Source: JBIOYL01 sp044870185 (GTDB taxonomy: Bacteria > Actinomycetota > CALGFH01). Taken from it: a stretch of 37,693 nucleotides of DNA. Of the stretch, positions 24,448-32,658 are shown piece by piece. Where the stretch lies: positions 1-37,693 of the forward strand of contig JBIOYL010000209.1 in NCBI GenBank assembly GCA_044870185.1, given 5' to 3'. Each line of letters starts with the position of its first letter. Position 1 is the first letter of the stretch. Made by a program: the position numbers and the translations under genes. The notes beneath the pieces are model-generated. The model was not told the DNA's origin, did not search any database, and saw only the letters and a list, made by a program, of their open reading frames with translations.

Positions 24448-25815
24448 ATGGCGGGCGTGCTGCGCACCGCGTTGCCGACCCAGGGCGAACGCTACCGGGC
24501 GGGGCGTGCGCTGCGGGAGCGGGTGCCGCGTGGTGTCCTGAGCCGCTGGCGCCCGGCCCAGGACCGGCCCGACCCGGTCGACCTCATCGAGGAGACGCAC
24601 GCGGGCCGGCTGGAACGGCTGATCCCCTTGCGGGTCGGCCGGATGGTCGCGTCACCGTACGCGTTCCTGCGCGGCGCGGCCAACCTGATGGCAGAGGACT
24701 TCGCTCCGCTGCCGCGCACCGGGGTCGAGCCGGTGATCTGTGGTGACGCCCATCTGGGCAACTTCGGCTTCTACGCCTCGCCCGAGCGGGACCTGGTGTT
24801 CGACCTCAACGACTTCGACGAGGCCCATCCCGGCCCGTGGGAGTGGGACCTGTGGCGGCTGGCGACCAGCGTGTGGGTGGCCGGCCGGCAGAACGGCCTG
24901 GCGGAGGCCACCTGCGAGGACGCGGCGCTGTGGTGCGCGATGGCCTACCGGCGGCAGCTGCGCGGGCTGGCCGGCCAGCCGCTGCTGGCCCGCTCGTTCG
25001 ACCGGCTGGACATCGACCGGATGCGCCTGGAGCTGGCCGACTGGTCACTGCGGGGGGAGATCGAACGGGCCGCGAACCAAGCCCGCGGCCGGACCAGCGA
25101 CCGGGCGCTGCCCAAGCTGACCCGCGAGCGCGCTGGCGCGCGCCACATCGTCGACCAGCCGCCCCTGGTGATGCACGTGTCCGAGCAGGAGACCGATCGG
25201 CTCGTCGACGGGCTGGAGGCCTATCTGCAGACCCTCCCGCCCCATTGGCGTCGGGTGCTGGGCTATTACGTGGTCGTCGACGTGGCCCACAAGGTGGTCG
25301 GCGTGGGCAGCGTCGGGCTGCGCGCGTTCGTCGCGCTGCTCGAGGGCAACGGGCCGCACGACGTGGTCTTCCTGCAGCTCAAACAGGCCAGGCGGTCGTG
25401 CGTGGCCCGGTTCGTCCACGGGGACAAGGCCTGGCATGCCCACCAGGGCCAGCGCGTGGTGGAGTACCAGCAGACCCTGCAGACCGTCAGCGACCCGCTG
25501 CTGGGCTGGGTGACGGTGGATGGCCGCGACTACTACGTCCGGCAGTTCCGCGACATGAAGGGTGCGGTCACCGTCGACGGGATGGACGGCTCGGCGCTGA
25601 TGGACTACGCCCGGATCTGCGGTGCGCTGTTGGCCAAGGGCCACGCCCGCTCGACCGGCGCCACGGTCCTGTCCGGCTACCTCGGCAAGGGCGACGTCGC
25701 CGACCGGGCCTTCGCACGCTTCGCCCGTGCCTACGCCGACCAGACCGAAGCCGACCACCAGGCCCTCCAGCAAGCCGTCAAGTCGGGACGGCTCCCCGCC
25801 GAGCACGGGGTGTAG
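24448..25815 (+). CDS. DUF2252 family protein (kinase-like fold)
   Basis: This 455-residue protein belongs to the DUF2252 family, common in actinobacteria and distantly like aminoglycoside/choline kinases. The key motifs are VICGDAHLGNFG (catalytic-loop-like H-x-x-N) and VFDLNDFDEAHPGPWEWDL (D-F-D metal-binding-like). FLRGAANLMAEDF and the C-terminal KGHARSTGA are also family features. It has no obvious membrane segments. The ATG start has a weak ribosome binding site; the N-terminal arginine-rich segment is usual in the family. It converges with the ROK kinase over 71 bases. The substrate is unknown. Confidence 0.92.
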   Translation: MAGVLRTALPTQGERYRAGRALRERVPRGVLSRWRPAQDRPDPVDLIEETHAGRLERLIPLRVGRMVASPYAFLRGAANLMAEDFAPLPRTGVEPVICGDAHLGNFGFYASPERDLVFDLNDFDEAHPGPWEWDLWRLATSVWVAGRQNGLAEATCEDAALWCAMAYRRQLRGLAGQPLLARSFDRLDIDRMRLELADWSLRGEIERAANQARGRTSDRALPKLTRERAGARHIVDQPPLVMHVSEQETDRLVDGLEAYLQTLPPHWRRVLGYYVVVDVAHKVVGVGSVGLRAFVALLEGNGPHDVVFLQLKQARRSCVARFVHGDKAWHAHQGQRVVEYQQTLQTVSDPLLGWVTVDGRDYYVRQFRDMKGAVTVDGMDGSALMDYARICGALLAKGHARSTGATVLSGYLGKGDVADRAFARFARAYADQTEADHQALQQAVKSGRLPAEHGV

Positions 25816-25886
25816 GCACCGGGTCGACGGCTGCGGCGCTCTGGCCCCGTCGGCGAGGTCGGCGCCGGAGGGGCTCCCGGCCTCGG

Positions 25887-26828
25887 TCACCGTCGGGCGA
25901 GGTCGGCCGCGCCGATCAGGCCGGCGTCGGGGCCGAGCTCGGCCACCCGCACGTCGGCGACCGGCCGGTGGCCGCGTGCGGTGAGCTGCCGCTTGAACGC
26001 CTCCTGGGCCGGGCCGGCCAGCAGCTCCCCGGCTTCGGACACCCCGCCGCCGAGGATGAACACGCGCGGATCGAGCACAGCCGCCAGGTCGGCCATGCCG
26101 TGGCCGAGCCAGGCGCCGATGGCCTTGAAGGACTCGATGGCGACCGCGTCCCCCTGCTGGGCGGCGACGGTGACCTGCGGTCCGGTGATGGCGTCGGGCT
26201 GGCCGTCGCCGAGCGCGAGCAGCCGCGCCGCGGCCTGCGGCGATCGGGCGGCACGCTCCTGCGCCTCCCGGACCAGCGCCCGGCCGCTGGCGTACTGCTC
26301 CCAGCAGCCTCGGTTGCCGCACCCACACGGGCGCCCGTCGGGGACGACGTTCAGGTGGCCCACCTCGGCGGCGACGCCGAACGCGCCGCGGAGCAGCTCG
26401 CCGCCCAGGACGATGCCGCCACCGAGGCCCGTCCCGATGGTGAGCGTGACCGTGAACGGTTGGCCATGGCCGGCTCCGAACCGCGTCTCGCCCCAGGCCG
26501 CGGCGTTGGCGTCGTTCTCCAGCACGACCGGCAGACCGGTGCGCTGCTCGATGGCGGCGCGGACCGGCGCGTTGCGCCAGGCCAGGTTGGGGGCGAACAG
26601 CACCGTCGAGCGCGCCTCGTCGACGAACCCGGGCGCGCCGAGGCCGGCCGCCTCGATGGTGTGATCCTGCGCGAGCTCGCGGATGCAGGCGGCGATGACG
26701 TCCTCGGTCTTCTCCGGGTCCTCGGAGGGGGTGTCCTGCTTCACCCCGGCAAGGATCCGGCCGCTTTCGTCCACCACGCCGGCGGCGACCTTGGTCCCGC
26801 CGATGTCGACCCCGATCGTCAGCCCCAT
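25887..26828 (-). CDS. glk: ROK-family glucokinase
   Basis: This 313-residue kinase phosphorylates glucose to glucose-6-phosphate with ATP (or polyphosphate in some relatives). It has the N-terminal phosphate motif DIGGTK at 8-13, the catalytic aspartate D106 in LENDANAAAWGE, a second glycine motif TIGTGLGGGIV, and the ROK zinc signature: H158 in EVGHLNVVPDG plus C168, C170 and C175 in CGCGNRGCWEQYASG. A GGGAGGG site marks the ATG. It is divergent from the sugar porter, and beside the phosphorylase fusion it would use the free glucose released by phosphorolysis. ROK repressors are excluded by the absence of an N-terminal helix-turn-helix. Confidence 0.93.
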   Translation of the reverse strand: MGLTIGVDIGGTKVAAGVVDESGRILAGVKQDTPSEDPEKTEDVIAACIRELAQDHTIEAAGLGAPGFVDEARSTVLFAPNLAWRNAPVRAAIEQRTGLPVVLENDANAAAWGETRFGAGHGQPFTVTLTIGTGLGGGIVLGGELLRGAFGVAAEVGHLNVVPDGRPCGCGNRGCWEQYASGRALVREAQERAARSPQAAARLLALGDGQPDAITGPQVTVAAQQGDAVAIESFKAIGAWLGHGMADLAAVLDPRVFILGGGVSEAGELLAGPAQEAFKRQLTARGHRPVADVRVAELGPDAGLIGAADLARR

Positions 26829-26919
26829 GGCCCTCCCGCCTTTCCCCGGCCGGTCAAATTGGCCGATTGGATGTTTACCACGCGATCTGCCGACCTACCA
26901 CATGCGATGCCGTCGTCGT

Positions 26920-26950
26920 GCCGGCTCACAGAGTCGCGCCGGCTCACAGA
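26920..26950. repeat. 13-bp direct repeat in the glk/transporter spacer
   Basis: GCCGGCTCACAGA occurs exactly at 26920-26932 and 26938-26950, an 18-base period, in the 212-base divergent spacer between the glucokinase and transporter genes. It may be a pair of regulator half-sites or a local duplication. No helix-turn-helix gene adjoins it. Confidence 0.6.
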
Positions 26951-27040
26951 CCCTCACCAGAGACATCGAGCCCGATTTGTCGCACAATCTCCCTGACTGC
27001 CGACTCGACCAGCCAGTCCATCCTGCGGAGGGAAGTATCC

Positions 27041-28477
27041 GTGAGCGAGCATGGAGCCTTCGAGCCGACTGCCACCTGGACCGAGGAGGAGGGGCCGGGC
27101 GAATCGCATGCCGCGGTGACGCGGCTGGCCTCGGTGGCCGCGCTGGGCGGCTTCCTGTTCGGCTACGACAGCGCGGTCATCAACGGCGCGGTGACGGCGA
27201 TCAAGGACCAGTTCGCGGCAGGTGCGGCGGCGCTGGGCCTGACCGTGTCATCGGCGCTGGTCGGGGCGGCGCTGGGAGCGCTGGCGGCCGGGCGGGTGGC
27301 CGACCGGTACGGCCGGCTGCGGGTGATGTGGCTGGCCGCGGTGCTGTTCGTGGTGAGCGCGCTGGGCAGCGGCCTGGCGGGCTCCCTGCTGGTGCTGGCG
27401 GTGTTCCGCATCATCGGCGGCATCGCGGTGGGCGCCGCCTCGGTGATCGCCCCGGCCTACATCGCGGAGATCGCGCCGGCCCGCATCCGCGGCCGGCTGG
27501 GGTCGCTGCAGCAGCTGGCGATCGTGCTGGGCATCTTCGTCGCCCTGCTGGTGGACTACGCGCTCGCCGCCGCCGCCGGGGGATCGGAGAAGGACCTCTG
27601 GCTCGGCCTGGAGGCCTGGCGCTGGATGTTCCTGTCGATGACGGTGCCGGCGGTGCTGTACGGGGTGCTCGCGCTGACCATCCCGGAATCGCCGCGGTAC
27701 CTGGTGGCCAAGGGGCATCTCGGCCAGGCGCGGAAGGTGCTGGGTCGGGTGCTGGGCAACATCGACCTGGACGACAAGATCGCCCAGATCCAGATCACCC
27801 TCCAGCACGAGACCGCGCCGAGCATGCGGGACCTGCGCGGCCCGGCGCTGGGACTGCTGCCCATCGTGTGGGTGGGCATCGGGCTGTCGGTGTTCCAGCA
27901 GTTCGTCGGCATCAACGTGATCTTCTACTACTCCAGCGTGCTGTGGCAGGCGGTCGGGTTCACCGAGAAGAACGCGCTGCTCATCACCGTGATCACCAGC
28001 GTGGTCAACGTCCTCACCACCTTGGTCGCTATCGCGACGATCGACCGCTTCGGCCGGCGCCCGCTGCTGCTGGTCGGCTCGATCGGCATGACGGTCACCC
28101 TGGGGATCATGGCGCTGCTGTTCGGCACCGCCTCGGGGACCGCGGCCAAGCCGGAGCTGCACGGTGCCGCCGGACCGATCGCCCTGCTGGCCGCCAACCT
28201 GTACGTGTTCTCGTTCGGCATGTCCTGGGGCCCGGTGGTGTGGGTGCTGCTGGGGGAGAAGTTCCCCAACCGGATCCGCGCCGCCGCGCTGTCGGTGGCC
28301 GCGGCCGCGCAGTGGATCGCCAACTGGATCATCTCCACCAGCTTCCCGGCGCTGGCGGGCGTCGGGCTCGGCCTGGCCTACGGGCTGTACACCGTGTGCG
28401 CCGCATTGTCGTTCTTCTTCGTTGTCCGGTTCGTGTCCGAGACCAAGGGCAAGGAATTGGAGGAGATGCGCTACTGA
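27041..28477 (+). CDS. MFS sugar-porter-family transporter
   Basis: This 478-residue protein has about twelve membrane helices and the sugar-porter signatures: GGFLFGYDSAVING in helix 1, GRVADRYGRL after helix 2, IAPARIRGRLGSLQQL after helix 4, PESPRYLVAKG in the central loop, QQFVGINVIFYYSS in helix 7, RFGRRPLLL, and the C-terminal SETKGKELEEM. It should be a proton- or facilitated carrier for a mono- or disaccharide in the inner membrane. The GTG start has a GGAGGGAAG site; an in-frame ATG upstream adds unrelated sequence. It is divergent from the glucokinase and 122 bases upstream of the phosphorylase fusion, so it probably imports that enzyme's substrate or product sugar. Confidence 0.93.
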   Translation: MSEHGAFEPTATWTEEEGPGESHAAVTRLASVAALGGFLFGYDSAVINGAVTAIKDQFAAGAAALGLTVSSALVGAALGALAAGRVADRYGRLRVMWLAAVLFVVSALGSGLAGSLLVLAVFRIIGGIAVGAASVIAPAYIAEIAPARIRGRLGSLQQLAIVLGIFVALLVDYALAAAAGGSEKDLWLGLEAWRWMFLSMTVPAVLYGVLALTIPESPRYLVAKGHLGQARKVLGRVLGNIDLDDKIAQIQITLQHETAPSMRDLRGPALGLLPIVWVGIGLSVFQQFVGINVIFYYSSVLWQAVGFTEKNALLITVITSVVNVLTTLVAIATIDRFGRRPLLLVGSIGMTVTLGIMALLFGTASGTAAKPELHGAAGPIALLAANLYVFSFGMSWGPVVWVLLGEKFPNRIRAAALSVAAAAQWIANWIISTSFPALAGVGLGLAYGLYTVCAALSFFFVVRFVSETKGKELEEMRY

Positions 28478-28555
28478 CCGTTCGGCCGCCGGCCGCCCTC
28501 GTGGACGCCGGCCGGAGGCGAGACGGTCCAGCCGACCCGTTCGCCTTGCTGACGC

Positions 28556-28579
28556 GGCGCGGCGCCCAAGCGCCGCGCC
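28556..28579 (+). other. Perfect 10-bp GC hairpin just before the phosphorylase start
   Basis: Arms GGCGCGGCGC (28556-28565) and GCGCCGCGCC (28570-28579) are exact complements around a CCAA loop. The stem ends three bases before the AAGGA ribosome binding site and 20 bases before the ATG. No U-run follows, so it is not a classical terminator; it may stabilise the downstream RNA, reduce read-through from the transporter gene or affect translation. Confidence 0.6.
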
Positions 28580-28599
28580 CTGAAGGACTGGTGACGATC

Positions 28600-31500
28600 A
28601 TGGCGTTCCAAGGTGCGATCTTCGACGTGGACGGCGTGCTGGTCGACTCGCCGCACGAGCTGGCCTGGCGGGAGGCGCTCCGGGAGCTGATGGAGGACGA
28701 CTGGCGCGACATCTGCGAGCAGACGACCTACACCCCGGAGCGCTTCACCCCCGCGGTGTACCAGCAGGTGATGGCCGGCATGCCGCGGATGGCCGGCGCC
28801 CGCGCGGCGCTGGAGCACTTCGGCGTGCCCGACCTGGACACCCGGGTGGAGCAGTACGCCGCCGCCAAGCAGGAGCACGTGGTCAGGCTGATCGAGGCCG
28901 GCCAGTTCATGGCCTTCGCCGACGCGCTCCGGTTCATCCTGGTGGTCAAGCATGCCGGCATCCCGGTCGCGGCGGCGTCGTCGTCCAAGAACGCCAAGCT
29001 GTTCCTGGAAAAGATCAGCCTGGACACCTTCGCCGCCGAGCAGCGGCTGGACTACCCGTTCATCCGGCCCGGGCTGACCCTGCTGGAGCTGTTCGACGCC
29101 GACATCTCCGGGCGTGACTTCCCGCGTGGCAAGCCCGACCCGACCATCTTCCTGACCGCCGCCGAGGAGCTGGGCGTCCCCCCGGATGCCTGCTTCGTGG
29201 TCGAGGACGCCTCCAGCGGGATCCAGGCGGCCAAGGCCGGGAGGATGGCGGCGCTGGGCGTGGCCCGCCTCGGCGACGAGGAGCTGCTGGCGACCGCCGG
29301 CGCGGACCTGGTCGTGACCACGCTCGACGACGTCTCGCTGGAGGCCCTGGCCGAGGGCCGGCTGGCCGAGCGGCGGGCGGCCGCGGAGCTCCGCCAGCGC
29401 CACGCCGAGCGGCCGCCGAGCGTCTGGTCGCTGGTCTACGACGGCTTCGACCCGGAGCGCCAGGGGCTGCGGGAGGCGTTGTGCGCGCTGGGCAACGGCT
29501 ACTTCGTGACCCGCGGCGCCCTGCCCGAGGCGCGTGCCGACGGGGTCAACTACCCCGGCACCTACGTGGCCGGCCTGTACAACCGGCTCACCACCGACAT
29601 CGCCGGCCGCACGGTCGAGAACGAGGACCTCGTCAACGTGCCGAACTGGCTGCCGTTGGAGTTCCGGCTCGCCGGCGGGCCGTGGTTCGACGTGCAGCGC
29701 GCCGAGGTCCTCGAGCACAGCCTGGAGCTCGACCTGCACCAGGGGACGCTCACCCGGCACCTGCGCTGGCAGGACCCGGACGGCCGCCGCACGGCCATGA
29801 CCCAGCGCCGGCTGGTGAGCATGCAAGACGAGCACCTGGCCGGCCTGGCCACCACCTTCACGGCCGAGAACTGGTCGGGCACGCTGGAGGTGCGCTCGGG
29901 CCTGGACGGCCGGGTCGTCAACGCCGGCGTCAAGCGCTACCGCGACCTCAACGGCCACCACCTGGAGGTGCTCCACGCCGCCGAGGCCGGCGACGACACC
30001 GTCGAGCTGCAGGCCGAGACCAACCAGTCCCACATCCGGGTCGCGCTCGCCGCCCGCACCCGGGTCTGGCAGGACGGCCAGGCCGACGGCCAGGCCGCAC
30101 CGGCCGACCGGCGCCTGGTCGCCGAGCCCGGGTTCGTCGCCCACGACCTCACCCTCGACGTGGAGCAGGACCGCCCGGCCACCGTCGAGAAGATCGTCGC
30201 CCTGTACACCGGTCGGGACCGTGCCATCTCCGAGAGCCTGCTGGACGCGCGCGAGGCGGCCCAGACGGCGGTGGGCTTCGACGAGCTGCTGGCCCGCCAC
30301 GCGGGCGCCTGGACCAGCCTGTGGAACCGCTTCGACATCCAGCTCGACAGCGCCAACGAGTGGACCGAGATGGTGTTGCACCTGCACATGTTCCACCTGC
30401 TGCAGACCGTGTCACCGCACACGATCCACCTCGACGTGGGCGTGCCGGCGCGCGGCTGGCACGGCGAGGCCTACCGCGGCCACGTCTTCTGGGACGAGAT
30501 GTTCATCTTCCCGTTCCTGAACTTCCAGCGGCCGGTGCTGGCCAGGGCGCTGCTGGACTACCGCCACGCCCGCATCGGCGCGGCCCGCAAGGCGGCCCGC
30601 GAGGCCGGCCAGCAGGGGGCGATGTTCCCCTGGCAGAGCGGCAGCAACGGGCGCGAGGAGACCCAGCGCCTGCACCTCAACCCGCGTTCGGGCCGCTGGC
30701 TGCCCGACCACTCCCACCTGCAGCGCCACGTCAACATCGCGATCGCCTACAACGTCTGGCAGCACTACATGGTGACCGGCAGCATCCAGTTCCTGCGCTT
30801 CGTCGGCGCTGAGCTGCTGTTGGAGATCGCCCGCTTCTGGGCCAGCATCACCAGCTACAACCCGGCGCTGGACCGCTACGAGATCCTCGGCGTGATGGGC
30901 CCGGACGAATACCACGAGGCCTACCCGGACAGCGGCCGGCCCGGCCTGGACAACAACACCTACACCAACGTGATGGCGGTGTGGGTGCTGCAGCGGGCGC
31001 TGGAGACCCTGCAGGTGCTGCCCCCGCACTACCGCCAGGAGGTCGTCGACGAGCTCCGGCTCGGCCCGGACGAGCTCGACCGCTGGCGGGACATCACCCG
31101 CAAGATGCGGGTGGTCTTCCACGCCGACGGCGTGCTGACCCAGTTCGAGGGCTACGAGCAGCTCGAGGAGTTCGACTGGGCGGGCTACCGGGCCAAGTAC
31201 GGCAACATCCAGCGGCTGGACCGGGTGCTGGAGGCCGAAGGCGACTCGACCAACCGCTACAAGCTCGCCAAGCAGGCCGACGTGCTGATGCTGCTGTTCC
31301 TGCTGTCCCGCAGCGAGCTGCGCGCGCTGCTGGGTGACCTCGGCTACCAGGTGAGCGAAGACCAGCTCGCCCGCACCGTCGCCTACTACCTGGAGCGCAC
31401 CGCGCACGGCTCCACCCTCAGCGGCGTGGTCACCTCCTGGGTGCTGGCCCGCCTGGATCCCGAGGAGGCATGGCGCTTTCTGAACCGGGCGTTGGAAAGC

Positions 31501-31833
31501 GACGTCGCCGACGTCCAGGGCGGCACCACCGCCGAGGGCATCCACCTGGGCGCGATGGCCGGCACGGTCGACATCGTGCTGCGCTGCCTGACCGGCATGC
31601 GCGCGCGCGGGGAGGTGCTGCGCTTCGACCCGGCCCTGCCGGCCGAGGTCAAGCAGCTGCGCTTCAGCGTCCACTACCGCGGCCACCGCATCGACGTCGT
31701 GCTGGCCGAGGACCACATGCAGGTCAGCTCGCGCCCGGGCGGCGCGCCGCCCATCAAGGTCCTGATCCGCGACGAGGCGGTCGAGCTCGCACCCGGCGTG
31801 CAGGCGGAGTTCGCGCTGGAGCACCGGCCGTGA
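28600..31833 (+). CDS. Beta-phosphoglucomutase :: GH65 disaccharide phosphorylase fusion
   Basis: This 1077-residue protein joins two enzymes. Residues 1 to about 245 form a HAD beta-phosphoglucomutase: D9 and D11 in FDVDGVLVDSP, AASSSKN (motif II), K178 in GKPDP, and VVEDASSG (motif IV). Residues from about 265 form a GH65 phosphorylase: LCALGNGYFVTRGA, GWHGEAYRGHVFWDEMF, the general acid E770 in VMGPDEYHE, KQADVLMLLF, and the phosphate-binding HGSTLSGVVTSW and QGGTTAEGIHLGAMAGT. GH65 enzymes split trehalose, maltose or kojibiose with phosphate to beta-glucose-1-phosphate and glucose, and the HAD half would turn that phosphate into glucose-6-phosphate. The preferred start is ATG 28600; GTG 28591 is possible. 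Its stop overlaps the next start. Trehalose is the likeliest substrate from context only. Confidence 0.92.
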   Translation: MAFQGAIFDVDGVLVDSPHELAWREALRELMEDDWRDICEQTTYTPERFTPAVYQQVMAGMPRMAGARAALEHFGVPDLDTRVEQYAAAKQEHVVRLIEAGQFMAFADALRFILVVKHAGIPVAAASSSKNAKLFLEKISLDTFAAEQRLDYPFIRPGLTLLELFDADISGRDFPRGKPDPTIFLTAAEELGVPPDACFVVEDASSGIQAAKAGRMAALGVARLGDEELLATAGADLVVTTLDDVSLEALAEGRLAERRAAAELRQRHAERPPSVWSLVYDGFDPERQGLREALCALGNGYFVTRGALPEARADGVNYPGTYVAGLYNRLTTDIAGRTVENEDLVNVPNWLPLEFRLAGGPWFDVQRAEVLEHSLELDLHQGTLTRHLRWQDPDGRRTAMTQRRLVSMQDEHLAGLATTFTAENWSGTLEVRSGLDGRVVNAGVKRYRDLNGHHLEVLHAAEAGDDTVELQAETNQSHIRVALAARTRVWQDGQADGQAAPADRRLVAEPGFVAHDLTLDVEQDRPATVEKIVALYTGRDRAISESLLDAREAAQTAVGFDELLARHAGAWTSLWNRFDIQLDSANEWTEMVLHLHMFHLLQTVSPHTIHLDVGVPARGWHGEAYRGHVFWDEMFIFPFLNFQRPVLARALLDYRHARIGAARKAAREAGQQGAMFPWQSGSNGREETQRLHLNPRSGRWLPDHSHLQRHVNIAIAYNVWQHYMVTGSIQFLRFVGAELLLEIARFWASITSYNPALDRYEILGVMGPDEYHEAYPDSGRPGLDNNTYTNVMAVWVLQRALETLQVLPPHYRQEVVDELRLGPDELDRWRDITRKMRVVFHADGVLTQFEGYEQLEEFDWAGYRAKYGNIQRLDRVLEAEGDSTNRYKLAKQADVLMLLFLLSRSELRALLGDLGYQVSEDQLARTVAYYLERTAHGSTLSGVVTSWVLARLDPEEAWRFLNRALESDVADVQGGTTAEGIHLGAMAGTVDIVLRCLTGMRARGEVLRFDPALPAEVKQLRFSVHYRGHRIDVVLAEDHMQVSSRPGGAPPIKVLIRDEAVELAPGVQAEFALEHRP

Positions 31834-32627
31834 CCGCCGAGCAGGCGCTGGCCGGCCACGCCGCCCGGCTGGCGGCGCGGGCGGACCAGGTGGCGCTGTG
31901 CCTGGACTTCGACGGCACGCTGTCGCCCATCGTCGACGACCCGGCGGCGGCCAGGCCGCTGGCCGGCATCGTCGAGCTGCTCGGCCCGCTGGCCGCCCGG
32001 TTCGCCGCGGTCGCGCTGGTCTCGGGCCGCCCGGCCGGCTACCTGGCCGCCCATGCCCACGCCCCCGGGGTGCGCTACCTGGGGCTGTACGGGCTGCAGG
32101 AGATCCGCGACGGCCAGGTGTGGGTCGACCCGCGCCTGGAGTCGGCCAGACCGGCGGTGGTGGCGGCCGGCGACGACCTGCGCGGCCATGCCGCCGTCAA
32201 GGCCAGCGGCGCCTACCTGGAAGACAAGCAGTACGCGGTCGCCGTGCACACCCGGCGGGTCGCCGACCCCGAGCGCTGGGCCGCGCCGATCGACCAGGCG
32301 GCCCGCCAGGTCGCCGACCGGCACGGGCTGGAGGTCGTCCCGGGCAAGCTGGTCTGGGAGCTGCGCCCGGCGGTGCGCAGCGACAAAGGCGACGCGGTCC
32401 GCCGGGTGGTCGCCGAGTCGCAGGCGCGCTCGGTGGTGGTGATCGGCGACGACCTCGGCGACCTGGCCGCCTTCGCCGCCGCCGGCCAGCTCGCCGCCGA
32501 GGGCCATGACGCGCTGCGGGTGGCGGTCCGCTCGGCCGAGGCGCCGCCGGAGCTGCTCGCCGCCGCCGACCTGGTGGTCGAGGGACCATCCGGGGTGCGG
32601 GACTTCCTGGAGCGGCTGGCCGCCTGA
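31830..32627 (+). CDS. otsB: Trehalose-6-phosphate phosphatase-like protein
   Basis: This 265-residue HAD phosphatase matches OtsB: nucleophile D26 and D28 in LDFDGTLSPIVDDP, SGR as motif II, YLGLYGLQEIRDG, a lysine-containing region WELRP-x-D-K-G, and GDDLGDLAAF as motif IV. It should release trehalose from trehalose-6-phosphate. The GTG start shares bases with the TGA of the phosphorylase fusion (GTGA), so the two are translationally coupled. No trehalose-6-phosphate synthase (otsA) is present in the window. OtsB relatives with other sugar-phosphate substrates are the main alternative. It converges with yvcK over 31 bases. Confidence 0.88.
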   Translation: MTAEQALAGHAARLAARADQVALCLDFDGTLSPIVDDPAAARPLAGIVELLGPLAARFAAVALVSGRPAGYLAAHAHAPGVRYLGLYGLQEIRDGQVWVDPRLESARPAVVAAGDDLRGHAAVKASGAYLEDKQYAVAVHTRRVADPERWAAPIDQAARQVADRHGLEVVPGKLVWELRPAVRSDKGDAVRRVVAESQARSVVVIGDDLGDLAAFAAAGQLAAEGHDALRVAVRSAEAPPELLAAADLVVEGPSGVRDFLERLAA

Positions 32628-32658
32628 TCCGGGTGGCAGACCGGCGCCGGGCACCGCG

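Noticed and set aside
24837..26996. A 719-codon plus-strand frame across DUF2252 and the ROK kinase
   Set aside because: It is out of frame with DUF2252 and antisense to the kinase; no motif is visible.
28556..28579. Rho-independent terminator of the transporter gene
   Set aside because: The stem is strong, but no T-run follows and it directly adjoins the next ribosome binding site.
26683..28599. In-frame extension of the phosphorylase fusion through the transporter gene
   Set aside because: The extension is the out-of-frame reading of the sugar porter and is arginine/glycine-rich; the HAD motif starts normally after ATG 28600.
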